64,000 bases of DNA, taken from Pseudomonadota bacterium. Its GTDB lineage: Bacteria > Pseudomonadota > Gammaproteobacteria > Xanthomonadales > Rhodanobacteraceae. This document shows, piece by piece, positions 32,968-43,237 of this stretch (the stretch's first letter is position 1; each line of letters begins with the position of its first letter). The stretch covers positions 1 through 64,000 of the forward strand of contig JAJYTR010000006.1 of assembly GCA_021792975.1 (NCBI GenBank), given 5' to 3'. A program made the translations under genes and the position numbers. The notes under the pieces were generated by a model. The model searched no databases. It was not told the origin of the DNA and saw nothing but the letters and a program-made list of their open reading frames with translations.

Positions 32968-33411
32968 ATGGCGCTCAAAGACCAGATCACCGAAGCCATG
33001 AAGACCGCGCTGCGCGCGGGCGACAAGCCGCGTCTGGGTGTGCTGCGGCTGGCGCTGGCCGCCATCAAGCAGCGCGAGGTGGACGAGCGCATCCAGCTCG
33101 ACGATGCCCAGGTGCTGGCGGTGCTGGAAAAAATGCTCAAGCAGCGCCGCGATTCCCTGGCGCAGTACCAGGCCGCGCAGCGCGCCGACCTGGCCGCGCA
33201 GGAACAGTACGAAATCACCGAACTGCAGCGCTGGCTGCCCGCGCCGTTGACGGCGGCGGAGCTGGATGCGCTGATCGAAGCCGCCATCACCGAGACCGGC
33301 GCCGGCGGCGCCCGCGACATGGGCAGACTGATGGCCGCGCTCAGGCCCAGGGTGGCCGGCCGCGCCGACATGGCCGCACTGTCCGCGCGCATCAAGGCGC
33401 GCCTGGGCTGA
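32968..33411 (+). CDS. yqeY: GatB/YqeY domain protein
   Basis: MALKDQITEAMKTALRAGDKPRLGVLRLALAAIKQREVDERI. Confidence 0.92.
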   Translation: MALKDQITEAMKTALRAGDKPRLGVLRLALAAIKQREVDERIQLDDAQVLAVLEKMLKQRRDSLAQYQAAQRADLAAQEQYEITELQRWLPAPLTAAELDALIEAAITETGAGGARDMGRLMAALRPRVAGRADMAALSARIKARLG

Positions 33412-33571
33412 TCCGCCCGACCCCGCGCCCCGCCCGCGCACTCCCAACCCCCCACGCCCTCCGCGCAAGCCGCGCGCTGCGCATCGGGCCGACGCGTACA
33501 GCACTTCTTTCACATGCCGGCGGGCGGCCGGGGCGCCTACTCTTGCGCCTCCCGCGCAACAGGCCCCGCCC

Positions 33572-35272
33572 ATGCCGACGGACACGACCTCGCGCACCGC
33601 CCGCTTCGCGGGGCAGGCGCTGCTGATCGTGCTGCTGCTGTGCTCCGCACGCGCATCTGCGGGTACGCCGGCAGCACCCGAAACCGCGCAGCGCTGGTTC
33701 GCCGAAGGCGCCGCCGCCGCACGCAAGGCCATCGCCGAGGCCGGCGGTCCACAGCGGGCGCGCAACGTCATCGTGTTCCTGGGCGACGGCATGGGCTTCA
33801 CGACCGTGGCCGCCGCCCACATCTACGCGGGCCAGCGGCTGGGTGCGGACGGCGAACGCTTCCGTCTCAGCTTCGAGCGGTTTCCGTACACCGCCTTCAG
33901 CCGCACCTACGAAACCGACCAGCAGACGCCCGATTCGGCCGGCACCATGACCGCGATCATGACCGGCGTGAAAACCAGGGCCGGCTTCATCGGCGTGGAC
34001 CAGGCCGCCCGCCGCGGCGACTGCCGCAGCGCGCAGGGGCACACGCTGCCGACCCTGCTGGAACTGGCCGGCCGCGCCGGCCTAGCCGCCGGTGCCGTCA
34101 CCACCGCGCGCATCACCCACGCGACCCCGGCCGCCACCTACGGCCACAACCCCGAACGCGGCTGGGAAGTGGACGCCGACCTGCCGCCGGAGGCGGTGCG
34201 CGCCGGCTGCGGCGACTTCGCCGCACAGATGATCGCCAGCGCGCACGCGGGGCTGTTGCGCGTCGCGCTGGGCGGCGGCCGCACCGAGTTCATGCCCGCC
34301 GGCCAGCCGGATCCGCAGCACGAGGGCTTCTTCGGCCAGCGTCTGGACGGACGCGACCTGGTCGCCGCATGGCTGCGCCTGCCGCGTAGCCGCTACGTAT
34401 GGAACGCGACCCAGTTGACCGCCGTCGATGCGGCACGCACGCGGCACCTGCTGGGCCTGTTCAACCCCTCGCACCTCGAATACGACTACGACCGCCGGCG
34501 GAGGAAGCTGGACGAGCCCACGCTGGCGCAGATGACCGCCATGGCCATCGAGGTGCTGCGGCGCAACCGCAAGGGCTACTTCCTGATGGTCGAGGGCGGC
34601 CGCATCGACCACGCGCTGCACGCCGGCAACGCCTTCCGTGCGCTGGACGAAACCCGCGCCTTCGCCGAGGCGGTGGCCGAGGCGGTACGCAGGACCGCGG
34701 GCACCGGCACCCTGATTGTGGTCACCGCCGACCACAGCCACACGCTGACCTTCGCCGGCTATCCCCGGCGCGGCAACGACATCCTGGGCCTGGTGACCGG
34801 CGCCAGCGGCAGCTACGACGCGGTGGTCCGCGCCGGTCCGGCGCGGGATGCGCTGGGCCGGCCCTACACCACGCTGGGCTTCGCCAACGGCCCCGGCTAC
34901 AGCGGCGCCAGCGACCGCCAGCCCGAGGGCAGCAAGCACCATCCGCATCTCGCGGGGAGCGTGGAAGGCATTGCGCAGGGCCGTCCGCAGATCACCGGCG
35001 CGCAGGCACGCGATCCGGACTATCTGCAGGAAGCCGCCGTGCCGCTGAAGGAAGAAACCCACGGCGGTGAAGACGTGGGCATCTGGGCCCGCGGGCCCGG
35101 TGCGCGCGCCTTCCACGGCGAGTTCGAGCAGAACGCCATCTTCCATCTGATCGTGCAGCAGATCCCGCGCCTGCGCGCCGCGCTGTGCCGGCTGGACGCC
35201 TGCGATGCGCACGGCCTGCCGGTCCGTCCGCCGCATCTTCCTGCGGCCGCGCCGGCGGTTCCCGCGCGCTGA
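33572..35272 (+). CDS. alkaline phosphatase (PhoA superfamily)
   Basis: NVIVFLGDGMGFTTVAAAHIYAGQ; DSAGTMTAIMTGVKTRAGFIGVD; VEGGRIDHALHAGNA; TADHSHTLTFAGYP. Confidence 0.93.
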   Translation: MPTDTTSRTARFAGQALLIVLLLCSARASAGTPAAPETAQRWFAEGAAAARKAIAEAGGPQRARNVIVFLGDGMGFTTVAAAHIYAGQRLGADGERFRLSFERFPYTAFSRTYETDQQTPDSAGTMTAIMTGVKTRAGFIGVDQAARRGDCRSAQGHTLPTLLELAGRAGLAAGAVTTARITHATPAATYGHNPERGWEVDADLPPEAVRAGCGDFAAQMIASAHAGLLRVALGGGRTEFMPAGQPDPQHEGFFGQRLDGRDLVAAWLRLPRSRYVWNATQLTAVDAARTRHLLGLFNPSHLEYDYDRRRRKLDEPTLAQMTAMAIEVLRRNRKGYFLMVEGGRIDHALHAGNAFRALDETRAFAEAVAEAVRRTAGTGTLIVVTADHSHTLTFAGYPRRGNDILGLVTGASGSYDAVVRAGPARDALGRPYTTLGFANGPGYSGASDRQPEGSKHHPHLAGSVEGIAQGRPQITGAQARDPDYLQEAAVPLKEETHGGEDVGIWARGPGARAFHGEFEQNAIFHLIVQQIPRLRAALCRLDACDAHGLPVRPPHLPAAAPAVPAR

Positions 35273-35540
35273 GCCCGCGGCATCGGCGCACGCGCCGCCT
35301 TCTTCCGCTGCCGCGGCGCCCGCCGCGCACGTCGCCGCGCGCAATCTTGCCGTTTAACGACGGCGGAAATACGAGTCCCATACAACGCCTATCCGGCGCA
35401 CCGATGGCGTGAGCACGTTGTTAGCCTCGGGTTAGCGGGTTGTGCGGCGAGGCTGGCCGCAATCCACGTACAGGATCCCGCGCGCGGCGCCTTCGATGCG
35501 CCGCCCGTTTTTGCCCCCACCCTCAAACAACGGGTACACC

Positions 35541-38390
35541 ATGCAGACCACACTCACACGCAAGCCCCTTGCCGTCGTCATCGGACTGACCCTGGCCCTG
35601 TCCGCCGGCGTGCTCGGCGCGAACGCCTACGCCGCCGCACCGCAGAACACCGGCGGCGCTGCCGCAACCGGCAACTCCAGCACGGCGCCGAAGAAAGTCG
35701 AACGCCTGAAGACCATCATGGTCACCGGCTCGCTGATCCCGCAGATCGACATCGAGACGCCGGCACCGGTGCAGGTGATCAGCGCCGAGCAGATCAAGCG
35801 CAGCGGCTTCACCTCGGTCGAGCAGGTGGTCCGCTCGATCAGCGCCGACAACAGCGGCACCATCCCCAATGCGTTCACGCTGGGCTTCGCGGCGGGCGCC
35901 TCGGGCGTGGCCCTGCGCGGCCTCAACGTGGGTTCCACCCTGGTGCTGATCGACGGCCAGCGCACCGCGCCCTACGCGCTGGACGACGACGGCCAGCGCT
36001 CGTTCACCGACCTCAACTCGATCCCGCTGAACGCGGTCTCGCGCATCGAGGTGCTGAAGGCGAGTTCCTCGTCGATCTACGGCTCCGCCGCGATCGGCGG
36101 CGTGGTCAACATCATCATGCGCCGCACCTTCCACGGCGTGGAAGCCAGCGCCGAGGCCGGCACCTCGCAGCACGGCGGCGGCACCATGACCCGCGGCAAC
36201 TTCATGGCCGGCACCGGCAGCCTGGAAACCGACGGCCACAACGAGTACATCGACGTCGAATACCAGCGGATCGACCCGATCTTCCTGCGCAATCGCGGGT
36301 TCCCGTTCAACACCGCGAACCTGTCCTCGATCGGCGGTTTCAACGGCATCGGCGGCCAGCCCTTCCTGAACTCGGGCTCGATCTACGGCTCGGTGGCCCC
36401 GGCCACGCTGGGCACCCCGGGCGACCTGCTCACCGGCCAGCAGATCCCCGGCACGCTGGTGCAGCCGCTGCGACCCTGCGGCCCCGGCAGCACCTCGGTC
36501 ACCACGGCCGGGGTCGGCACCTACTGCACGCAGAACTTCGTTTCCCAGTACGACGCGGCATCGCCGCAACTGACGCGCTATGCGATCGACGGGCGCGTGA
36601 CCTTCAAGGTCAACAGCGACACCACCGGCTACCTCAACGCCAGCTACGTGCAGGTGCAGACGCAGTCGTTCGGGCCGCCCTCGCAGATCCAGATCTCCAC
36701 GCCGGTCAACTTCGGCGCGGTGGCGCTGCCGCCCACCCTGCTCAACGGCCAGCCCAACCCCAACGATCCCTTCGCGGCGCAGGGCCAGTACGCGCTGCTG
36801 AACTACGCGTTCGGCGATCTGCCGGGCTTCGGCACCCTCAACTACACCAACCACAACATGCGCCTGGTGGCCGACCTGCACGGCTACTTCGACAGTTGGC
36901 GCTACAACGCGGCGGCAGTGATCAACCACACCTACCTGACCGAGAACTTCTACGGCTTCCTCAACATCCCGACGCTGCTCAACGACATCCAGACCGGCGC
37001 CTACAGCTTCATCAATCCGGCCTCCAACAGCCCGGCCGTGCGGGCCGCGCTGGCGCCGGCGATCAGCAACACCGCCACCACCGATCTGCAGGAGGTCTCG
37101 CTGACCGTGTCCCATCATCTGTGGCACATGGACGGCGGCCGCAGCGCGCTGGCTCTGGGCGGCAGCGTGCGCCACGAGTCGCAGTACGAACCCGAGTTGA
37201 ACCCGGGCAACCAGGCGCTGGGCCTGGGCAACACGCAGATCATCGGCTCGCACAAGGTGGCTTCGCTGTACGGCGAGTTCCAGGCGCCGCTGCTGAAGTC
37301 GCTGGAGGCCGACGTCTCCGGCCGCTTCAGCGACTACTCGGACTTCGGCAGCAACTTCTCGCCGGCGGCCGGCATCAAGTGGCAGCCGTTCAAGATGCTG
37401 GCCCTGCGCGGCACCTTCTCCAAGGGCTTCCGCTCGCCCAGCTTCGCCGAAAACGGCTCCAGCCAGACCACCGGCTTCATTACCGAGCAGGTGCCGGCCA
37501 ACTTCGCAGCGGCGCATAACAACGACGCCTACACCCAGCCCTATGCGATGGCGATACAGAGCACGGCCAACCCCAACATTCGCCCGGAGACCTCGACCAG
37601 CTACACCCTGGGCGCCGTGCTGCAGCCGCTGCCCAACCTCAGCGCTACCATCGACTACTACCACATCAAGGTCAACAACATCATCACCGGCGGCAACGTG
37701 GCGGTACCCTTGAACGCCTACTTCGCCGGCCAGCCGATCCCGCCCGGCTACACGATCCAGTACGACCTCCCCGATCCCAACGCGCCCTCGGCGCCGCTGC
37801 GCCCGATCCTGGTCGGCGCCCCCTACATCAACGCCAACTCGCTGCTGACCAAGGGCGTGGACGTGGATGTGCGCGGCACCTTCCACTTCGCCGACAACCT
37901 GCAGTGGATCAGCGAGTTCAGCGCCACCGATATGCTGACCTGGAAGAAGAACTTCGGTCAGGGCTACCTGCAGTTCGTGGGCACCCAGGGACCGTACATC
38001 CTGTCCTCCGGCGCCGGCACGCCGAAGTGGCGCGCGTCGTGGGCCAACACGCTCACCGATGGCCGCTGGTCGGCGACGGCGACGGTCTACTACGTCAGCG
38101 GCCTGTACATGAGCGTGCCGGATGTGACCGGGGACTACTCGTGCTTCTCGCAGGGACCCAACGGCAACCTGCCGCCCAACTGCACGGTGCCCTCGTTCAC
38201 CTACGTCGATCTCAACGGCAGTTACCACCTGACGCACAACATCGACATCTTCGGCGGCATCGAGAACCTGTTCGACCGCGGCCCCGGATTCGACCCGATC
38301 GACTACGCCGGCGTGAACTGGAACCCCACCTACCAGCAGCAGGGCATCGTCGGCCGCTACTTCCAGCTCGGCGTGCGGGTGCGCATGTAA
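35541..38390 (+). CDS. TonB-dependent receptor
   Basis: LKTIMVTGSLIPQIDIETPAPVQVISAEQIKRSGFTSVEQVVRSIS plug domain; C-terminal YFQLGVRVRM. Confidence 0.93.
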   Translation: MQTTLTRKPLAVVIGLTLALSAGVLGANAYAAAPQNTGGAAATGNSSTAPKKVERLKTIMVTGSLIPQIDIETPAPVQVISAEQIKRSGFTSVEQVVRSISADNSGTIPNAFTLGFAAGASGVALRGLNVGSTLVLIDGQRTAPYALDDDGQRSFTDLNSIPLNAVSRIEVLKASSSSIYGSAAIGGVVNIIMRRTFHGVEASAEAGTSQHGGGTMTRGNFMAGTGSLETDGHNEYIDVEYQRIDPIFLRNRGFPFNTANLSSIGGFNGIGGQPFLNSGSIYGSVAPATLGTPGDLLTGQQIPGTLVQPLRPCGPGSTSVTTAGVGTYCTQNFVSQYDAASPQLTRYAIDGRVTFKVNSDTTGYLNASYVQVQTQSFGPPSQIQISTPVNFGAVALPPTLLNGQPNPNDPFAAQGQYALLNYAFGDLPGFGTLNYTNHNMRLVADLHGYFDSWRYNAAAVINHTYLTENFYGFLNIPTLLNDIQTGAYSFINPASNSPAVRAALAPAISNTATTDLQEVSLTVSHHLWHMDGGRSALALGGSVRHESQYEPELNPGNQALGLGNTQIIGSHKVASLYGEFQAPLLKSLEADVSGRFSDYSDFGSNFSPAAGIKWQPFKMLALRGTFSKGFRSPSFAENGSSQTTGFITEQVPANFAAAHNNDAYTQPYAMAIQSTANPNIRPETSTSYTLGAVLQPLPNLSATIDYYHIKVNNIITGGNVAVPLNAYFAGQPIPPGYTIQYDLPDPNAPSAPLRPILVGAPYINANSLLTKGVDVDVRGTFHFADNLQWISEFSATDMLTWKKNFGQGYLQFVGTQGPYILSSGAGTPKWRASWANTLTDGRWSATATVYYVSGLYMSVPDVTGDYSCFSQGPNGNLPPNCTVPSFTYVDLNGSYHLTHNIDIFGGIENLFDRGPGFDPIDYAGVNWNPTYQQQGIVGRYFQLGVRVRM

Positions 38391-38427
38391 TCCGTTCCTG
38401 TCCTCTTCTCCAACGTACAGGACTTCC

Positions 38428-38455
38428 GCGCCGGCCCCGTGCCGGCGCTTTTTTT
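38428..38455 (+). terminator. rho-independent terminator of TonB-dependent receptor gene
   Basis: GCGCCGGC-CCCGT-GCCGGCGC-TTTTTTT. Confidence 0.92.
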
Positions 38456-38542
38456 CGGCAGGCCGGGCAACGACCCTCTTGCCGCGCGCGCAGCGGCCGG
38501 TATATGAAGCATGGGCCGCATGCGCGATCCGGGAGCCGGGCC

Positions 38543-39094
38543 ATGCCCACCCACATCCTCGACGCCTCCTCCTCTACCGCACTGTGGCGCGATGCGGTGC
38601 TGGAGGCCGCGCAGCGGGCCCAGGTACGGCTGGACGAGGAGCTGGAGAGCTATCTCGTGTTCGTGCTGATGCGGCATCTGGGCGATGTGGGCCTGGGCGC
38701 GCGTGCACTGGCGCTGGATTACCTGGACGCGCTGCTGGCCCAGGGCCGCACGCGCGAGCAGGCGCTGCGCGATACCGGCGATCGCTGCCTGCTGATCGCC
38801 GGCCTGTTTCCCGAGCAGGCGCGGCGGCGCAACGTGTCGCTGGACTATTTCCTGGACCTGGGTGCCGCTGCCTACCGCGCCGAGGCCGAACACGTGCGCG
38901 CCGCGCTCGGCGCGCTGTACCTGCACCTGGCCGTCGCCTTCGCGGCGCTGGTGCGCGCGCTGGTGGCGCTGCGCAGTCTCTCCGGCGAGTGGCACGGGCT
39001 GGACGCGCTGGCCCGCTACGCGCTGGCCCGCACCGACGGCCGTGACGAATTCCACGGCGCCGTGCTGCTGCCGGCCCCGCCCCGCACGCAATAG
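38543..39094 (+). CDS. conserved hypothetical protein
   Basis: 184-aa ORF MPTHILDASSSTALWRDAVLEAAQRAQVRLDEELESYLVFVLMRHLGD... Confidence 0.65.
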   Translation: MPTHILDASSSTALWRDAVLEAAQRAQVRLDEELESYLVFVLMRHLGDVGLGARALALDYLDALLAQGRTREQALRDTGDRCLLIAGLFPEQARRRNVSLDYFLDLGAAAYRAEAEHVRAALGALYLHLAVAFAALVRALVALRSLSGEWHGLDALARYALARTDGRDEFHGAVLLPAPPRTQ

Positions 39095-39248
39095 CCCCGG
39101 GTGCCGCCTGCTCGCCCCCGCCGCGGGCCGGCCGCCGGCAGCAATGACGATGCGGAATCCGACTCCGCGCGGCGCGGCGGCGGCTGCGGTTGCGCGCCCG
39201 CACCGCACGCGCCAAGCTCGTCGTTCCGATCCGCGACGGTGTACGGCC

Positions 39249-39827
39249 ATGCGCGTGTGCGTCTACTGCGCCTCCAGCGATGCGGCGCACCCCGAGTTCC
39301 GCAGCGCCGCGCGCCGGCTGGGCGAACGGCTGGCCGAGGGCGGCTGCACGGTGGTGTACGGCGGCGGTTCGGCCGGCTCGATGGGGGCGCTGGCCGAGGG
39401 CGCGCTCGGCCGCGGCGGCGAGGTCATCGGCGTGCTGCCGCGCTTCATGGCGGACCTCGAATGGGGCCACCCCGGCCTGACCCGGCTGGAACTGGTAGAG
39501 GACATGCGCGAACGCAAGCACCGCCTGCTCAGCGGTTCCGACGCGGTGGTGGCGCTGCCGGGCGGCTGCGGCACACTGGAGGAGCTGTTCGAGGCCATCA
39601 CCCTCAAGCGCCTGGGCCTGTACTTCAAGCCGATCGTCCTGCTCGACACGCGCGGGCTGTTCGCGCCGTTGACGCGGTATCTCGATGCGCTGATCGACGC
39701 GCGCTTCATGAACCCCGGACACGGCGCCATGTGGCAGCGCGTGGCCACGCCCGAGGACGTGCTGCCGGCCATCCGCGCCACCCCCGAGTGGCGCGGCGAC
39801 GCGCGCGAATACGCCATCGCGCGCTGA
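39249..39827 (+). CDS. LOG-family protein (cytokinin riboside 5'-monophosphate phosphoribohydrolase-like)
   Basis: VCVYCASSDAAHPEF...VYGGGSAGSMGALAEGAL...PGGCGTLEELFE. Confidence 0.93.
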   Translation: MRVCVYCASSDAAHPEFRSAARRLGERLAEGGCTVVYGGGSAGSMGALAEGALGRGGEVIGVLPRFMADLEWGHPGLTRLELVEDMRERKHRLLSGSDAVVALPGGCGTLEELFEAITLKRLGLYFKPIVLLDTRGLFAPLTRYLDALIDARFMNPGHGAMWQRVATPEDVLPAIRATPEWRGDAREYAIAR

Positions 39828-39887
39828 CCGCTTGCAAAGCGCAAGGCGCGCCCCATCTCGGAACTTCCGACCGCTCCGGGACGCCCC

Positions 39888-41255
39888 ATGTCCATCCCCA
39901 GCGCCGCGCCCGACACCGTGATCGCCGACGAGCGCGCGCTGGTCGAATATCTGGCGTCCGGCGAGAAGCCGCGCGCCGACTGGCGCATCGGCACCGAACA
40001 CGAGAAGTTCGGTTTCCACCTGGATGATCTGCGCCCGCCGCCCTACGCGGGCGCACGCGGCATCCGCGCGCTGCTGGAGGGCCTCGCCGCGCGCCACGGC
40101 TGGCAGATCGTCCGCGAAGGCGAGCTGCCGGTGGCCCTCGCGCGCGGGGGCGCCTCGATCACGCTGGAACCGGCGGGACAGCTCGAACTCTCCGGTGCGC
40201 CGCTGGCCGACATCCACCAGACCTGCTGCGAGGTCGACCGGCATCTGGAGGAAGTGCGCGGCGTCGCCGACCCGCTGGGCATGGGCTTTCTCGGCATGGG
40301 CTTCCAGCCCAAGTGGCGGCGCGAGGACATGCCGTGGATGCCCAAGGGCCGCTACGCCATCATGCGCCGCTACATGCCCACACGCGGCGGCCTGGGCCTG
40401 GACATGATGACCCGCACCTGCACGGTGCAGGTCAACCTCGACTACGCCTCCGAAGCGGACATGGTGAAAAAGTTCCGCGTCGGACTGGCACTGCAACCGA
40501 TCGCCACCGCGCTGTTCGCCGATTCGCCGTTCACCGAGGGCAAGCCCAACGGGTTTCTGTCCTATCGCTCGCACGTCTGGACCGACACCGATCCCGACCG
40601 CACCGGCATGCTCGACTTCGTGTTCGAGGACGGCTTCGGCTACGAGCGCTACGTCGATTACATCCTCGACGTGCCGATGTACTTCAGTTACCGCGATGGC
40701 CGCTATGTAGACCTGGCCGGGCGCAGTTTTCGCAGCTTCATGGCCGGCCGGCTCGACGAACTGCCCGGCGTGCGGCCCACGCTGCGCGATTTCGCCGATC
40801 ACCTCACCACCGCTTTTCCCGAGGTGCGGCTGAAGCAGTACCTCGAGATGCGCGGCGCCGACGGCGGCCCCTGGAACCGCCTGTGCGCGCTGCCCGCGTT
40901 CTGGGTGGGCCTGCTGTACGACGATGCCGCGCTGGATGCCGCCTGGGATCTGGTCAAGGATTTCAGCATCGCCGAGCGCCATGCGCTGCGCGACGGCGTG
41001 CCGCGACGGGCGCTGCAACTGCCGTTCCGCGGCGCCAGCGTGCGCGAGCTGGCGCTGCAGGCGCTCAAGATCGCGCAGGCCGGTCTGGTCCGGCGCGCGC
41101 GGCGCAACGCCGGCGGCGCCGACGAGGCGCAATTCATCGAGCCGCTGCTCGAGTTCGCGCTGGCCAACCAGACCCCCGCCGAGCGCAAGCTCGAGCTGTT
41201 CCACGGCGAATGGGGCGGCAGCGTGGACCCGGTGTTCCGCCAGTTCGCGTATTGA
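39888..41255 (+). CDS. gshA: glutamate--cysteine ligase (plant/proteobacterial type)
   Basis: [13 protein letters not shown]...[54 protein letters not shown]. Confidence 0.92.
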   Translation: MSIPSAAPDTVIADERALVEYLASGEKPRADWRIGTEHEKFGFHLDDLRPPPYAGARGIRALLEGLAARHGWQIVREGELPVALARGGASITLEPAGQLELSGAPLADIHQTCCEVDRHLEEVRGVADPLGMGFLGMGFQPKWRREDMPWMPKGRYAIMRRYMPTRGGLGLDMMTRTCTVQVNLDYASEADMVKKFRVGLALQPIATALFADSPFTEGKPNGFLSYRSHVWTDTDPDRTGMLDFVFEDGFGYERYVDYILDVPMYFSYRDGRYVDLAGRSFRSFMAGRLDELPGVRPTLRDFADHLTTAFPEVRLKQYLEMRGADGGPWNRLCALPAFWVGLLYDDAALDAAWDLVKDFSIAERHALRDGVPRRALQLPFRGASVRELALQALKIAQAGLVRRARRNAGGADEAQFIEPLLEFALANQTPAERKLELFHGEWGGSVDPVFRQFAY

Positions 41256-41297
41256 GCCGAGGCGCGGCAGGCGCCGGCGCGGCCGTTTCGCTTTTCG

Positions 41298-41715
41298 GCT
41301 GTCATCCCCGGGCGCGCGCAGCGCGAACCGGGGATCCAGTGCTACTTGCGGGGTGCCCGTCTGGATCCCGGCTCGGCGCTGTGCGCCGTCCGGGATGACT
41401 GGCCGGCTCGGCCCTGCGGGCCGTCCGGGATGACGTCAAGTAGAGAGTGGGGCGGCCGGGAGGATGTTTTGCTTTTGATGTCATCCCGGGGCCGCCGCAG
41501 GCGGAACCCGGGATCCAGCGACTTGGCTGCGACGGTTTGCTTTGCGCGTTGCCCACATGGGCGACGCCCGCATTTGCGTGGTGCCCGTCTGGATCCCGGC
41601 TCGGCGCTGTGCGCCGTCCGGGATGACATCATAGAGAAGGAGCGGACCGGCCGTCCTGGATCAATGGCCGGCTTGGCGCTTTGCGCCGTCCGGGATGACT
41701 GGCCGGCTCGGCGCT
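41298..41715. repeat. intergenic array of palindromic ~40-bp repeats including a 48-bp perfect direct repeat
   Basis: GGTGCCCGTCTGGATCCCGGCTCGGCGCTGTGCGCCGTCCGGGATGAC at 41352-41399 and 41580-41627; related partial copies between. Confidence 0.85.
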
Positions 41716-41789
41716 GCGCGATACGCGAGGCAACACCGCTTGACTGTGCGGGCTTGTTGCCGCGCGCGCGCGCCGGCACACTGGCCGGC

Positions 41790-42299
41790 ATGAATGCCGT
41801 GACCCGCCGGGATGCCGTGCCGCCGATGCCCGATGCCGATGCGCTGGTGCGGCTGGTGGCGCGCATGCGCCGCGAGATTCCGCTGACGGCGGCGATGGGA
41901 CTGGAAGCGGGCACCCTTGCCGGAGATAGCCTGCAGTTGCGCGCGCCGTTGGCGCCCAACGCCAACGACAAGGGCTGCGCGTTCGGCGGCAGCCTGGCCT
42001 CGTTGATGACGTTGGCGGCATGGGCGCTGATCGAACTGCGGCTGCAGGCGCGCGGCCCGCGCTGCGAGGTGTACGTGCAGGACAGCGGCATCGACTATCT
42101 GGCCCCGGTGTGGGGCGAGCTGCGTGTGACGGCGCGGTTGGCCGCAGGCGAGGACTGGGCCGCCTTTTTCGCGGCGCTGGATGCACGCGGCAAAGGTCGG
42201 CTGACGATACTGGCGCAGGCCGATCATGCGGGCATGCCGGCCACGCGCATGCGCGCGCGCTTCGTGGCCAAGCGCAGCCACGCCGGAGGTGCGGCGTGA
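41790..42299 (+). CDS. YiiD C-terminal-domain/hotdog thioesterase-like protein
   Basis: MRREIPLTAAMGLEAGTLAGDSLQLRAPLAPNANDKGCAFGGSLASLMTLAAWA. Confidence 0.8.
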   Translation: MNAVTRRDAVPPMPDADALVRLVARMRREIPLTAAMGLEAGTLAGDSLQLRAPLAPNANDKGCAFGGSLASLMTLAAWALIELRLQARGPRCEVYVQDSGIDYLAPVWGELRVTARLAAGEDWAAFFAALDARGKGRLTILAQADHAGMPATRMRARFVAKRSHAGGAA

Positions 42300-42718
42300 T
42301 GGGCCGGCGCGCCCTTGCGCTGCTGCTCCCCGCCCTGCTGCTGGCCGGCTGTGCCACCGACCGCCGGCAGAGCGACCTGCGCACGACCGTCGATGCCTAC
42401 GGCAACACCCTGCGCTGGGACGGGCTGGCGGCGGGATTTCCGTACCTGTCGCCCGCGCTGCGCGCCCGGCATCCGCTGAGCCGCTTCGACGCCTCCCGCT
42501 ACGACCAGTTGCGCGTCAGCACGTACGAAGTGCGGGGCGTGCTGCCCAGCGCGCCGGACCGCTACCGGCAGGTGGTCGCGATCGGCCTGATCAACCGCAA
42601 CACGCAGACCGAGCGCACGATCCTCGACAAGCAGACCTGGCGCTGGGACGTGAAGGACAAGCACTGGTGGCTGGTCTCGGGACTGCCCGACATCACCCGC
42701 GGCGACCGCGGCGACTGA
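42299..42718 (+). CDS. hypothetical lipoprotein
   Basis: Lipobox LLLAGCATDRRQ; ATGA overlap with upstream gene. Confidence 0.75.
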   Translation: MGRRALALLLPALLLAGCATDRRQSDLRTTVDAYGNTLRWDGLAAGFPYLSPALRARHPLSRFDASRYDQLRVSTYEVRGVLPSAPDRYRQVVAIGLINRNTQTERTILDKQTWRWDVKDKHWWLVSGLPDITRGDRGD

Positions 42719-42720
42719 CT

Positions 42721-43233
42721 TCAGCGGCTGCGGCCCAGCGCCGCCAGCAGGCCGCGCAGCAGCACCGCCGGCGCGGGCGGACAGCCGGGAATGCGCACGT
42801 CGACCGGCAGCACGCGGTCCACCGCGCCGGCGCTGGCGTAGCTGCAGCCGAACTCGCCGCCGTCGCAGGCGCAGGCCCCCGCGGCGATCACCAGCTTGGG
42901 AGCGGCCATGGCCTGCCAGGCATCCAGCAGCGCCGCCTGCATGTGTCGGCTGACCACGCCGGTGACCAGCAGTGCATCGGCATGTCGCGGCGAAGCCACG
43001 AAGCGGATGCCGAAGCGTTCGAGGTCGTAGTACGGATTGCCCAGCGCATGCAGTTCCAGCTCGCAGCCGTTGCAGGAACCGGCATCGACGTGGCGGATCG
43101 CCAGACTGCCGGCGAAGCGCGCGTCCAGCCGTCGCCGCACCTCGATGCCCAGCGTCTCCAGCGGCGCGGCATCCGGCGGCTCGGTCAGCGTGCCGGTGCG
43201 GACGATGCGGTTGAGGATGCGCAGCATGCCCAT
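42721..43233 (-). CDS. HyfI/NuoB-like small subunit of Ehr-type complex
   Basis: DAGSCNGCELELHALGNPYYDLERFGIRF...GACACDGG...PGCPPAP; 4Fe4S ligands present. Confidence 0.88.
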   Translation of the reverse strand: MGMLRILNRIVRTGTLTEPPDAAPLETLGIEVRRRLDARFAGSLAIRHVDAGSCNGCELELHALGNPYYDLERFGIRFVASPRHADALLVTGVVSRHMQAALLDAWQAMAAPKLVIAAGACACDGGEFGCSYASAGAVDRVLPVDVRIPGCPPAPAVLLRGLLAALGRSR

Positions 43234-43237
43234 GACC

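Noticed and set aside
35523-38237. 904-aa minus-strand ORF antisense to the TonB-dependent receptor
   Set aside because: Shadow ORF; His/Val/Gly/Arg-rich composition and exact antisense position to a strongly supported receptor gene.
41298-41715. CRISPR array
   Set aside because: Repeats are palindromic, in both orientations, irregularly spaced, with no unique regular spacers and no cas genes.
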